Assembly: GCF_000813985.1 (NCBI RefSeq)
Contig: NZ_JWLJ01000001.1
Span: forward strand, 422,453 to 486,452
Direction: 5' to 3'
DNA: 64,000 bases
Source of the DNA: Ruegeria sp. ANG-R
GTDB lineage: Bacteria; Pseudomonadota; Alphaproteobacteria; Rhodobacterales; Rhodobacteraceae
A program made the position numbers and the translations under genes. The notes under the pieces are model-generated. The model had not been told where the DNA came from. It did no database searches and worked only from the letters and a program-made list of their open reading frames with translations. Of the stretch, positions 26,273 to 33,025 are shown piece by piece. Numbering within the stretch: position 1 is the stretch's first letter; each line of letters begins with the position of its first letter.

Positions 26273-26683
26273 TCACCCCGCCAGTCGCACGCGGGTTTCG
26301 CGCACGAATTCGCCGAAGGGCAGGTCGCACCAATCCAGCTTTAGCCATGCGTCGTACTTGGCCGCTGCGTGAGACGTTGAGGCGACTGGAGTCATCTCGG
26401 TGCCCTGATACGTGACGACGAAAAGCCGGTGCTTGTCGCCAATCTCGCGCAGATGCTCGTACAGCGCGTCGCGCCCGTGTTCGTTTACCCAGAACAGAGT
26501 GCTTCCAAATCCCGACCTGCCTTCTGTCCAGTGAGGCGACGCGCGAAATGCATCCGCTTCCGTGGAATCGGTGTCCACGCAAAAGCGATTGCGGTAGGTC
26601 GGGGATTTGGGGTTTGCGGGACGGCCAAGCGCATGGTCGATTTTGTCCATGGCTTTGTTCTTGAGGTAGCGATTGACCTGCAT
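26273..26683 (-). CDS. Hypothetical phage protein
   Basis: The protein has 136 residues. This frame is chosen over an overlapping 141-codon one because its protein has ordinary composition and fits tightly between its neighbours (gaps of 3 and 4 bases). No known domain; the RYLKNKAMDKIDHALGR start suggests a helical N-terminus. Confidence 0.6.
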   Translation of the reverse strand: MQVNRYLKNKAMDKIDHALGRPANPKSPTYRNRFCVDTDSTEADAFRASPHWTEGRSGFGSTLFWVNEHGRDALYEHLREIGDKHRLFVVTYQGTEMTPVASTSHAAAKYDAWLKLDWCDLPFGEFVRETRVRLAG

Positions 26684-26686
26684 GTA

Positions 26687-27070
26687 TCACATCCCCAGCG
26701 CTTCTGAGTAGAGTTCCACAACGGCCTGATGTTCGGCCATCTGGTCCTTGTCTTTCTTGCGGTTGGCGATGACCGCGCGCAGCGCCTTGGTGTCGTATCC
26801 GCGCGCTTTGGCGGCGGCGTATTCTGACGCTTTCTGGTCTTTAAGCTCTTCCTGCTCGGCTTCGATCTTTTCGATCTGGTCAACGATGCCGCGCAGTTCG
26901 CTGGCGGTGACGCGATAGGAGTTGTCTGCGGCTTTGTCGAAAGTTGGGTCTGGTTTCATCGGGGGCTTGCCTTGCTGTCGGCGGATTTCCTCGTGGCGGT
27001 TCTTGAGGGCGGCGACCGTGGTTTCCACGGACGCGCCCCCTGCGCTTATGGTGACGCGCGTATCGTCCAT
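26687..27070 (-). CDS. GapR / DUF2312-family DNA-binding protein
   Basis: The protein has 127 residues. Its C-terminal half, LRGIVDQIEKIEAEQEELKD followed by KASEYAAAKARGYDTKALRAVI and HQAVVELYSEALGM, is the GapR/UPF0335 domain almost complete. The N-terminal ~45 residues are an extra extension. Caulobacter GapR binds overtwisted DNA ahead of polymerases as a tetramer and stimulates type II topoisomerases. A phage copy could help replication-fork progress or mark phage DNA. It overlaps the NYN gene stop by one base. Confidence 0.82.
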   Translation of the reverse strand: MDDTRVTISAGGASVETTVAALKNRHEEIRRQQGKPPMKPDPTFDKAADNSYRVTASELRGIVDQIEKIEAEQEELKDQKASEYAAAKARGYDTKALRAVIANRKKDKDQMAEHQAVVELYSEALGM

Positions 27071-27621
27071 CAGGCTGCGCTGACGCGGCGGGCTGTTCGC
27101 TCAATGGATGGGCGCAGTTCGCTCAGTTCGATGAAGTTGTCGGCCTTCCGGCGCAGTTCATCAGATGCCATGGCTGGTTCGGTTTTGATGCTTGATACCA
27201 AAGACACGCGCGCGCCTTGGTCCTGCAGGTACTCGACCAGCGGGCAGAAATCCTGATTGCCAGTGAACAGGACGGCGTGGTGGATGCGTGTCGCGATCCG
27301 CGCCGCTGCCAAGGCCATGTCAATGTCAGTGTTTCCCTTGAACCTGCGCCGTCCGTCACCGTCCACAAATTCGCGGGCGTCTTTGGCAACCACGGTCCAG
27401 CCGTTGTACTGCAGGAAATCGACCATGGGCCGAACCGCGACATGCTCATCGCGTTCGACCAGCATTGTGAAGTATGTCGCGCGCAGCAGGCGGCATTGCT
27501 TTTCGATCATGCCTTTCAGTCGCGCGTAATCGACATCGAAACCGAGCGCCTTGGCGGAATGGTAGAAGTTGGGGCCATCAACGAAAATCGCTGTCGTTTC
27601 GTTTTGGTAGAACATGCTCAT
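27070..27621 (-). CDS. NYN-domain (LabA/DUF88-like) putative ribonuclease
   Basis: The protein has 183 residues. Conserved acidic PIN-like residues are in AIFVDGPNFYHSAKAL, GNTDIDMALAAARIA and AVLFTGNQDFCPLVEYLQDQGARV, the normal NYN spacing. The family is predicted to cleave RNA with metal-binding aspartates. In a phage it may process RNA or act against host or rival phage RNA; role not known. Confidence 0.82.
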   Translation of the reverse strand: MSMFYQNETTAIFVDGPNFYHSAKALGFDVDYARLKGMIEKQCRLLRATYFTMLVERDEHVAVRPMVDFLQYNGWTVVAKDAREFVDGDGRRRFKGNTDIDMALAAARIATRIHHAVLFTGNQDFCPLVEYLQDQGARVSLVSSIKTEPAMASDELRRKADNFIELSELRPSIERTARRVSAA

Positions 27622-27665
27622 GCCTTTTGGTTAGGGGGTTTAGAAATTGAGGGGGTGCGCTGAAT

Positions 27666-28028
27666 TCAGCGCTGGCCCGAGCGAAACGCGCTCAGGATGC
27701 GGTGCAGCTTGCGCAGTTTGTGGGGGTGGGGGGTGCGGCCAAGCGTGATCCGAAGCACTTCCTTGGCTTCAACGCAGTGCTGTTCAGCAAGGGCGATGCG
27801 GCAAAGGGTGTCTGTGTCTGCCTGCAGGTTGCCGCCGTCGATTTCGACTACCTTCGTGTCGATTGATCCGTCCGGCATCCTGACGGTCACATTCCAGACC
27901 GCGTTTGGCAGATTTGAGCGCTGTGAGATATGGCGGGAAAAGATGCCGGGGGCGGTCGAAGCCAAGCCCCCGGCAGTTTCGCCGGTTTCACAGGCGGTAA
28001 CTCGTGTTTGTGTGGCTGCGTTCATCAT
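27666..28028 (-). CDS. Hypothetical phage protein
   Basis: The protein has 120 residues. The centre (NAVWNVTVRMPDGSIDTKVVEIDG) looks like a small beta sheet and the tail is basic (RTPHPHKLRKLHRIL). It overlaps the upstream gene by 4 bases. Function unknown. Confidence 0.6.
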   Translation of the reverse strand: MMNAATQTRVTACETGETAGGLASTAPGIFSRHISQRSNLPNAVWNVTVRMPDGSIDTKVVEIDGGNLQADTDTLCRIALAEQHCVEAKEVLRITLGRTPHPHKLRKLHRILSAFRSGQR

Positions 28029-28336
28029 GCCGCCACCCCATTCGCTGTCGGTCGCGGGTGGACGGTAATAAAGCCGTCATCTTCTGTGTCTTGCTCAGGG
28101 TAGAGCCTGTCGGCTTGACGCTTCCAGTTGGCGATTGCCTCTTCCTCGGTCGCGCCGTCAGCGCTGATCCCGTGCAGGTCGAGTTCCCAGCGGTGGCTCA
28201 GGTCGCCCGCAGGCGGAGTCAGGTGCCCAAAGGTTTCGATCACTTCGGCCACGAAGGCGTCTTGTTGTCCGGCTGCGTCAAGGTTTTTGAGGTTTGCGAT
28301 AAAGATCGCGCGGCGGTCGTGGATGAGAGACATCAT
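28025..28336 (-). CDS. Hypothetical phage protein
   Basis: The protein has 103 residues. It contains a WELDLHGISADGATEEEAIANW segment that superficially resembles HicB-type repeats but has no partner HicA. It overlaps both neighbours by 4 bases, so it is translationally coupled. Confidence 0.6.
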   Translation of the reverse strand: MMSLIHDRRAIFIANLKNLDAAGQQDAFVAEVIETFGHLTPPAGDLSHRWELDLHGISADGATEEEAIANWKRQADRLYPEQDTEDDGFITVHPRPTANGVAA

Positions 28337-28728
28337 TCATCCCCCCGCATTTGCTTGAGAACTTGATGCGCCGCTAAGCGGTCATTCGGACAGCTTGAGA
28401 GTTCCAAGAGCGTCTGGCACGCGATGCGAACGCGCTTTTGGCTAAACCCCGTTGATTTCAGGATGTGGCGCGCGCGTGCAATCCGTGCACCTGACTTGCC
28501 TGCCTCATTATGCTGGCGTCGCGCTGCTGAAACTTCACGGGCTTTCAGCAGTTCCCGGCAGATTTCGGGAAGGGCAGTCGCCAGCATGGCGCGTTCCCCT
28601 TCGGTGAAATCACCGGTGGTCCAGTTAGGTTTTGGGGTGGAGAATTCCCGCAGAAGGTTGTCTGAGATCAGCGGGAATTCTGGTGTGGGTGTTTTGGTTT
28701 CGGCGGTGAAATTAGTTTGAGTAGGCAT
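28333..28728 (-). CDS. Hypothetical phage protein, first gene of the leftward early operon
   Basis: The protein has 131 residues with a disordered N-terminus (MPTQTNFTAETKTPTPEFPL) and a charged helical remainder. It is the first of a run of tightly coupled genes and lies just downstream of a perfect 18-bp palindrome at 28761-28778, so its promoter probably controls the whole replication operon. No domain recognised. Confidence 0.6.
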   Translation of the reverse strand: MPTQTNFTAETKTPTPEFPLISDNLLREFSTPKPNWTTGDFTEGERAMLATALPEICRELLKAREVSAARRQHNEAGKSGARIARARHILKSTGFSQKRVRIACQTLLELSSCPNDRLAAHQVLKQMRGDE

Positions 28729-28760
28729 TACGGCGTCCTCTTTTAGATGACGCCATTACT

Positions 28761-28778
28761 ATCATAAAATTTTATGAT
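28761..28778. promoter_or_regulatory. Operator palindrome 1, in front of the leftward operon
   Basis: The sequence ATCATAAAATTTTATGAT is a perfect 18-bp inverted repeat, 33 bases upstream of the first early gene. A TTGTCA element lies next to it on the minus strand, so the palindrome sits where a -35/-10 spacer would be. It is the best copy of a five-member family in this control region. Confidence 0.8.
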
Positions 28779-28791
28779 GACAACTAAAACT

Positions 28792-29373
28792 TTACGTCGA
28801 GTATCTGATCACGCAGCAAGGATCGCCACCGGCGCTGATTGTCGGGCCTGCAGCTGATACGTCAAACCCCGCCCGAGGTAGCCACCGTAGAAAGAAAGGG
28901 CTCATCAGGCCCAGTATCTCTTTGACGCCTTGTGTGCGGGCGTAGTTCACGGCTGCTTCGCAGACTGCTGTCAGTACGATGTTGCGCTTGTCGTTTGGAA
29001 GGGACGTGCTTACGGCGAAGCGTGTCGCTTCCCATACCGAATCATCCACTGGGGCCTGTTCGATCAGGTCTGTTGGGATGGAGTCGAGCATGCCAAGAGA
29101 CGCGTCGCGGATCATGTAGGTGAAGCCGTATTTCAACTTGCTGGTTGTCGGCATCAGCCGCGTACATCCAACAACTTTCCGTTGTTCGTCAAAAACAACG
29201 ACATAGCGTGAATGCGGGTTGTCGTACTGGTCCACTTCGATTTCGTCAAAGTGGTCAAGGTCCCACTTTAGGTGATCCACAAACAGCTGTTTGCGCATGG
29301 CAAACATCTGGTAAAGCAGATCGTTGTCGCCTTGTGGATCGAATATTTTTAGGATTTTGCTTTCGAGCTTCAT
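28792..29373 (-). CDS. luxI: Acyl-homoserine-lactone synthase, LuxI family (prophage-encoded)
   Basis: From the ATG at 29373 (GGTGAGG just upstream) the protein has 193 residues, normal for the family. All diagnostic residues are present in order and spacing: R27, F31 and W37 (AMRKQLFVDHLKWDL), D48 and D51 (EVDQYDNP), R72 (GCTRLMPTT), and E115 and R118 (WEATRFAVS). It should couple S-adenosylmethionine with an acyl-ACP or acyl-CoA to make an AHL signal; the acyl chain cannot be predicted. An upstream in-frame ATG at 29427 would add 18 residues but sits inside an operator-like palindrome. It follows luxR by 82 bases on the same strand. Confidence 0.92.
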   Translation of the reverse strand: MKLESKILKIFDPQGDNDLLYQMFAMRKQLFVDHLKWDLDHFDEIEVDQYDNPHSRYVVVFDEQRKVVGCTRLMPTTSKLKYGFTYMIRDASLGMLDSIPTDLIEQAPVDDSVWEATRFAVSTSLPNDKRNIVLTAVCEAAVNYARTQGVKEILGLMSPFFLRWLPRAGFDVSAAGPTISAGGDPCCVIRYST

Positions 29374-29422
29374 TGCCTCACCATCGTAGAACTTCGCGTT
29401 TCGCACGATAGTGAGGCTGTAG

Positions 29423-29440
29423 GCCATAAACAACTATGGC
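29423..29440. promoter_or_regulatory. Operator palindrome 2, in the luxR-luxI gap
   Basis: GCCATAAACAACTATGGC is a 6+6 inverted repeat that shares the CATAAA...CTATG core with the copy in front of luxR (14 of 18 positions). It lies about 50 bases upstream of the preferred luxI start and just past the luxR stop, a place suited to control of luxI. Confidence 0.65.
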
Positions 29441-29455
29441 AAGAGTGTTTCGTGA

Positions 29456-30064
29456 TCAGCGTGCGATCAGGCTTCCCCACTTCTCAAGTGAGTAACTGTT
29501 GACTGCGATATTCCATTGGCGCACGTCAAGGCGTTCGCAAATCCGCTGCTTGAGGCGCGCGACAGCGGCTTCGGTAATGTCCATTTCGGCTGCGATCTGC
29601 GACACTTGTAATCCGCTATCGGCAAGTTCAAGAACTTCAAACTGTCGGTCGCTGAGTGCCGATAGCTTGCTGATTGTCGTAAGCCGATGGGACAGCTGCG
29701 TCGCATCCGCCAGCGCCCGCTGGGTCGCTACCGACGTGGGATTATCTACTTGTGCGCCAATAATCAAAATGTTGCCTCCATACTGGGTCGCAAAAACTAT
29801 GTTAGCGTCGGCCCCGTATGCGCGTGCTTCCTCGTACATATCGCAACTGGTGTCCTCTGGCGTAAGGGCCAGTGGTGTGCGTGATACGAGGCTGGCGTGC
29901 GCTTTCTTGGCAACGGGATCAGACTTATACCATTGGTTATCAATGTATTTTTCCAGCCAGTCCGGGCGGTAGGTGCTGTGCACGGTCTGGGGCTGGTATG
30001 GATTAGTCCCTGCATTAAACGCAAAGCTATCGGTCAGAGTGGATATGGGCTGTACTATGTTCAT
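29456..30064 (-). CDS. luxR: LuxR-family quorum-sensing regulator (prophage-encoded)
   Basis: The protein has 202 residues, against 235-250 for typical LuxR. Residues ~20-115 are an autoinducer-binding domain: W36, Y40, D49 and P50 in RPDWLEKYIDNQWYKSDPVAKKA match the TraR pocket residues W57, Y61, D70 and P71. The TraR W85 counterpart is a non-aromatic residue and the N-terminus is about 20 residues short. The C-terminal HTH (137-195) has LSDRQFEVLELADSGLQVSQ and EAAVARLKQRICERLDV, including the conserved E, L and G. A good AAGGGGA site precedes the start, and a palindrome lies just upstream. Paired with luxI, it should sense the prophage's own AHL. Confidence 0.9.
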   Translation of the reverse strand: MNIVQPISTLTDSFAFNAGTNPYQPQTVHSTYRPDWLEKYIDNQWYKSDPVAKKAHASLVSRTPLALTPEDTSCDMYEEARAYGADANIVFATQYGGNILIIGAQVDNPTSVATQRALADATQLSHRLTTISKLSALSDRQFEVLELADSGLQVSQIAAEMDITEAAVARLKQRICERLDVRQWNIAVNSYSLEKWGSLIAR

Positions 30065-30075
30065 AATGTCCCCTT

Positions 30076-30093
30076 ATCATAAAAAACTATGAT
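30076..30093. promoter_or_regulatory. Operator palindrome 3, in front of luxR
   Basis: ATCATAAAAAACTATGAT is a 6+6 inverted repeat beginning 12 bases upstream of the luxR start. On the minus strand a TATGAT -10 box with a weak TTATTT -35 box 17 bases away overlaps it, so a bound protein would likely block the luxR promoter. Confidence 0.75.
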
Positions 30094-30121
30094 GAGGCAA
30101 ATAAAATTAAGTCCCAACGGA

Positions 30122-30173
30122 GTCCATTACGGGAAACCCCGTATGGACCATACCGACGCTTTGAAATAGGTCG
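30122..30173. other. Two adjacent hairpins between the XRE repressor gene and luxR
   Basis: The first hairpin is GTCCAT-T-ACGGG / CCCGTATGGAC around loop AAAC (30122-30148, 11 paired bases with a single bulge). The second is ACCGAC/GTCGGT with a 12-base loop (30150-30173). There is no T run after them, so they are not plain terminators. They could form an RNA leader element on luxR read-through transcripts or additional binding sites. Confidence 0.5.
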
Positions 30174-30309
30174 GTGCTACGGAATAGATCAAAAACCAAA
30201 ATTAATTTGGTAATGCTTAGAGAGGCGAAATTGGTACAGCGTCATAATTCATCGCTGCAGGCAAAGTGTGCGCAATTGTCCGATAGTGAGTGTCTTGAGG
30301 TTCTGGAGA

Positions 30310-30657
30310 TTATTTTTTGTCAGAAAAACGGACTTCCAGTTCCTGCGCCAAGCGCTCCTGCTCCACACCGTCCAGATTCGTAATGATTTTTTGCAACCTG
30401 ATCCTCGGATCAGTTAGGGGATTGTCTGTGTCCAACTGATCCACGGACGCAAGCCCTAAAGGCGGCAAGATGAGGTCCAGTGTCCGTGAGGACAGGGTGG
30501 GCGTCTTGCCGTATACGAACTTTGTGAGCGTGTTCGGGGATATGCCAACGCTGGTCGCGAAGTTTGTCGGGTCGGTGTCGAGCGCAGTTATCAGAATTCG
30601 AATATTCCGTCTGCGACGTTCCCACTTTTCGATGTCTTCTTCAGATAGTTGGGGCAT
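30310..30657 (-). CDS. XRE/Cro-CI-type helix-turn-helix repressor, short
   Basis: From the ATG at 30657 the protein has 115 residues. The HTH is around residues 20-60: IRILITALDTDPTNFATSVG then ISPNTLTKFVYGKTPTLSSR. The rest is charged and helical. It has no S24/LexA-type self-cleavage domain, unlike lambda CI. No clear ribosome site precedes the start, so it may be leaderless or weakly expressed. It sits upstream of luxR on the same strand and divergent from the Cro-sized gene at 30824; it is the main candidate immunity repressor. Confidence 0.7.
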   Translation of the reverse strand: MPQLSEEDIEKWERRRRNIRILITALDTDPTNFATSVGISPNTLTKFVYGKTPTLSSRTLDLILPPLGLASVDQLDTDNPLTDPRIRLQKIITNLDGVEQERLAQELEVRFSDKK

Positions 30658-30701
30658 GAACAAAAAACCATTAGCGCGTTGATGCCTTATTCTTAACGCA
30701 C

Positions 30702-30719
30702 ATCATACAAAACTGTGAA
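30702..30719. promoter_or_regulatory. Operator palindrome 4 (degenerate), upstream of the XRE gene
   Basis: ATCATACAAAACTGTGAA matches the luxR-proximal copy at 15 of 18 positions, though its right half is weakened. It lies about 45 bases upstream of the XRE repressor start, in the region where its leftward promoter should be. Confidence 0.5.
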
Positions 30720-30782
30720 GGTATATATTTATCTACATCCTATCGGGTGATTAGTCCAGTGGGTTGACCTTTGTTGCGTCTC

Positions 30783-30800
30783 ATCATAAAGATTTATGAT
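30783..30800. promoter_or_regulatory. Operator palindrome 5, in front of the rightward early operon
   Basis: ATCATAAAGATTTATGAT is an 8+8 inverted repeat with a 2-base centre, 23 bases upstream of the rightward gene start. A TTGACC -35 box is 13 bases upstream, which places the palindrome over the -10 region; binding should repress the rightward operon. Confidence 0.75.
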
Positions 30801-30823
30801 GAAGCGTAAAGAAAGGTGATCGC

Positions 30824-31108
30824 GTGACGTCCAAGACTCCCCAAGAGGGAACGCTACCGACATCCAAGGAATTCCGAGAGTGGGCGTCAAGGGCGATCAC
30901 AAAGCTGGGCGTGCATCATTCTGACCTGATGCGGGATGATACGCCGGGCAGCAGAAATCGGGCGCTCACCGGGTTGCACAAATCCAAAGGCGTGAAGCTG
31001 GACTTCGCGCAAGCGCTTGAACGCGAGTTGTTGGATATTGCGGCGCGTAAAGGCGTCGATATCGGGACTTGGCGCACTGACCAAGACAGCGGGGCAGACG
31101 ATGAGTAA
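30824..31108 (+). CDS. Cro-sized DNA-binding-like protein, first rightward gene
   Basis: The protein has 94 residues, starting at GTG after AAAGG. The helical part EFREWASRAITKLGVHHSDLMR resembles an XRE-type HTH but is divergent. It is transcribed divergently from the XRE repressor, the place of cro in lambdoid phages. The C-terminus is acidic. Confidence 0.55.
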   Translation: MTSKTPQEGTLPTSKEFREWASRAITKLGVHHSDLMRDDTPGSRNRALTGLHKSKGVKLDFAQALERELLDIAARKGVDIGTWRTDQDSGADDE

Positions 31109-31295
31109 TCGTGCTGCCCGTTTGATTTTGAAGAATACGCGGATGCGGCAGGGCATGGCCCTGTTGTTTTCTACTTGGGGGCTAAGGCCATCCGCGTTCC
31201 TCGCCCCCTACCTCCCTGTTGGAACTGGGGCGCGGGTTTCCTCCTCAAAATTGGCCTGCGCCCCCTTTTTCATCGGGGTGCAGCATGGGTGTTGA
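31101..31295 (+). CDS. Short hypothetical phage protein (64 aa)
   Basis: From the ATG at 31101 this 64-residue protein (MSNRAARLILKNTRMRQGMA start) overlaps the previous gene by 8 bases and the next by 11. Its composition is basic and hydrophobic. The ribosome site is weak, so it is a tentative gene. Confidence 0.4.
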   Translation: MSNRAARLILKNTRMRQGMALLFSTWGLRPSAFLAPYLPVGTGARVSSSKLACAPFFIGVQHGC

Positions 31296-31794
31296 ATTCA
31301 AGATGCCAGACAAGATCGACTGGGCCGCGCTGATCCGCGCGTACCCGGATGATGTATTGCTGCATGTGGATAGCCCGGTATCGGAAGTGGTCCGTTCGGC
31401 GCGCAGCCGGATGGCCTATCTTGCCACGCCGTATTCCAAGGAAGTTCTGAACGATGATGGTCGCTGGGATCGGGCGCTGTCATTGGATGTAGAGATGAGA
31501 ACCGCACGCTGGGCGCGTTTGTTCGCCCGCGACGGCCTGACGGTCGTGTCTCCGATCCTGCAGGCGTGCGCTATCGTTCACGCCGACACGGAAGGCGACA
31601 TAGATCCGATGGACGATCATTTCTGGTCGGCTTGGTGCATGCCGCTTATGTCCGTCTCTGCCAGCTTCATCATCCCGCCCATGGAAGGGTGGGACCGGTC
31701 GTGGGGCGTTTGGCGCGAAGCCTGCTGGGCGCTTTGGCACAACATCCCTGTTTATCTGATCAGACCTGGCTCTGAGTTTGGGGGCGGGGCATGA
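31285..31794 (+). CDS. DUF1937 protein (nucleoside deoxyribosyltransferase-like)
   Basis: From the ATG at 31285 the protein has 169 residues. The key signature is MAYLATPYSKEVLNDDGRWDRAL, the opening strand of the DUF1937/deoxyribosyltransferase fold, with a later VVSPILQACAIV and a WDRSWGVWREACWAL segment. Members are proposed to act on nucleotides or nucleosides. It overlaps the methyltransferase gene by 4 bases. Confidence 0.7.
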   Translation: MGVEFKMPDKIDWAALIRAYPDDVLLHVDSPVSEVVRSARSRMAYLATPYSKEVLNDDGRWDRALSLDVEMRTARWARLFARDGLTVVSPILQACAIVHADTEGDIDPMDDHFWSAWCMPLMSVSASFIIPPMEGWDRSWGVWREACWALWHNIPVYLIRPGSEFGGGA

Positions 31795-32588
31795 CCGCTG
31801 CGCTGCGTCAAGATGTTGGACCCATCCTGCGGGAAGAGATTATCGGCGATTGCCGCCTGATCCTTGGTGATGCGATGCAGGTCATGCCGGAACTCGGCGC
31901 GGTTGATCATCTGATTTCTGACTTCCCCTATGAACAGTCCCTGCATGACGTAAAGACCGGGAAAGAGCGCGACATGCGCACGGACGGTCGCGCCGAATTG
32001 AAGCCTTTGGACTTCGACGGTGTTGATGGCATTCGCGACGAAATCATTGATCTGGCCGCGCAGAATTGCCGTGGCTGGTTTCTTGGTTTCTGTACGCTGG
32101 AAGGCACCGCACGCTGGGCGGATGTCATCAATCCATCGCCGATCAAGTACAAGCGTGGTTGCCTTTGGATTAAGCCCGACAGCACGCCACAAATGAATGG
32201 TCAAGGCCCGGCGCAAGGCGCTGAGGCTTTTGTTGCTGCATGGTGTGGCGCTGGATACGCGCGCTGGAACGCGGGCGGCAAGCGCGGCGTCTACACGCAT
32301 CTGACCAACCCGCCAGATCGTCACGGTGGGCACCCGACCGAAAAGCCGTGGCGGCTGATGAAGGAAATGGTTCTGGATTTCACCAATCCGGGGCAACTCA
32401 TTCTGGACCCGTTCATGGGCAGCGGAACCACGTTGGTTGCTGCAGCCCTGACCGGTCGCCGCGCCATCGGCGTGGAATTGAACCCCAAGTATTTCGACAT
32501 GGCGTGCCTGCGCGTGGCCAAGGCGGTTGGGTCTGCCCGCGCCGTCGGGCCTCAGCTGACCGCCGAAGTTCAGGAGGCGCTAATATGA
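31791..32588 (+). CDS. Beta-class DNA methyltransferase (N6-adenine or N4-cytosine)
   Basis: The protein has 265 residues. The catalytic motif IV appears first, as ISDFPYEQSL (DFPY instead of the usual DPPY), and the AdoMet-binding motif I is last, as LILDPFMGSGTTLVAAALTGRRAIGVEL. This order defines the beta class. There is no partner restriction enzyme nearby, so it is an orphan, perhaps protecting phage DNA or regulating gene expression. The second residue of motif IV being Phe is unusual. Confidence 0.85.
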   Translation: MTAALRQDVGPILREEIIGDCRLILGDAMQVMPELGAVDHLISDFPYEQSLHDVKTGKERDMRTDGRAELKPLDFDGVDGIRDEIIDLAAQNCRGWFLGFCTLEGTARWADVINPSPIKYKRGCLWIKPDSTPQMNGQGPAQGAEAFVAAWCGAGYARWNAGGKRGVYTHLTNPPDRHGGHPTEKPWRLMKEMVLDFTNPGQLILDPFMGSGTTLVAAALTGRRAIGVELNPKYFDMACLRVAKAVGSARAVGPQLTAEVQEALI

Positions 32589-33025
32589 AACCATGCTGCA
32601 TAAATGGGGTTGAATACCCATCGCAGGCCGAAGCGGCCCGCCAACTGGGTATTTCCGGCAGCTACATCTCGCGTCAACTTCGGGAAGCCGAGGCCAAGGC
32701 GGCTAAAGGTGCCGCGCGTAAGGTGGCGGAACCTGCAGCGCCCGCCGTATCCGATCCGGCCAGACGCCTTGGGGTTCCATCGTCTACGGCCAGCCCCCTA
32801 GAGGCCATCTTTCATCCCAATTGGTCGCCTGCTGTCGATCACAAGCTGTTGCGACTCAAGGCGCGGGGAAAGAACTTCACCACGATTGCGGCCCTGTTGG
32901 GTCGGTCTCGGATTGCCGTTGAACAACGCTGGCACCGCCTGCGCGTGATCAGGGGAATTGAGCAAAAGCTCAAGGTATTTGGTTTGTCTGATGATCCGTA
33001 CTTCGTTGGGGGCGGCAATGGGTAA
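32585..33025 (+). CDS. Putative DNA-binding phage protein
   Basis: From the ATG at 32585 the protein has 146 residues. It has two possible DNA-binding parts: an N-terminal PSQAEAARQLGISGSYISRQLREAEAK HTH-like segment and a C-terminal DHKLLRLKARGKNFTTIAALLGRSRIAVEQRWHRLR, similar to a Myb/SANT-like helix set. A proline- and alanine-rich linker joins them. It is translationally coupled to the methyltransferase. Confidence 0.6.
   Translation: MKPCCINGVEYPSQAEAARQLGISGSYISRQLREAEAKAAKGAARKVAEPAAPAVSDPARRLGVPSSTASPLEAIFHPNWSPAVDHKLLRLKARGKNFTTIAALLGRSRIAVEQRWHRLRVIRGIEQKLKVFGLSDDPYFVGGGNG

Noticed and set aside
28025-28336. HicB antitoxin
   Set aside because: Partial resemblance only, no HicA partner, and it is tightly coupled to other phage genes.
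29423-29440. ATG at 29427 as luxI start
   Set aside because: It lies inside the operator-like palindrome and has no ribosome site; the ATG at 29373 gives normal LuxI length and residue numbering. Not fully excluded.
30174-30383. 69-codon plus-strand frame in the luxR-XRE gap
   Set aside because: It has no good ribosome site and overlaps the end of the XRE gene antisense; composition is not protein-like.
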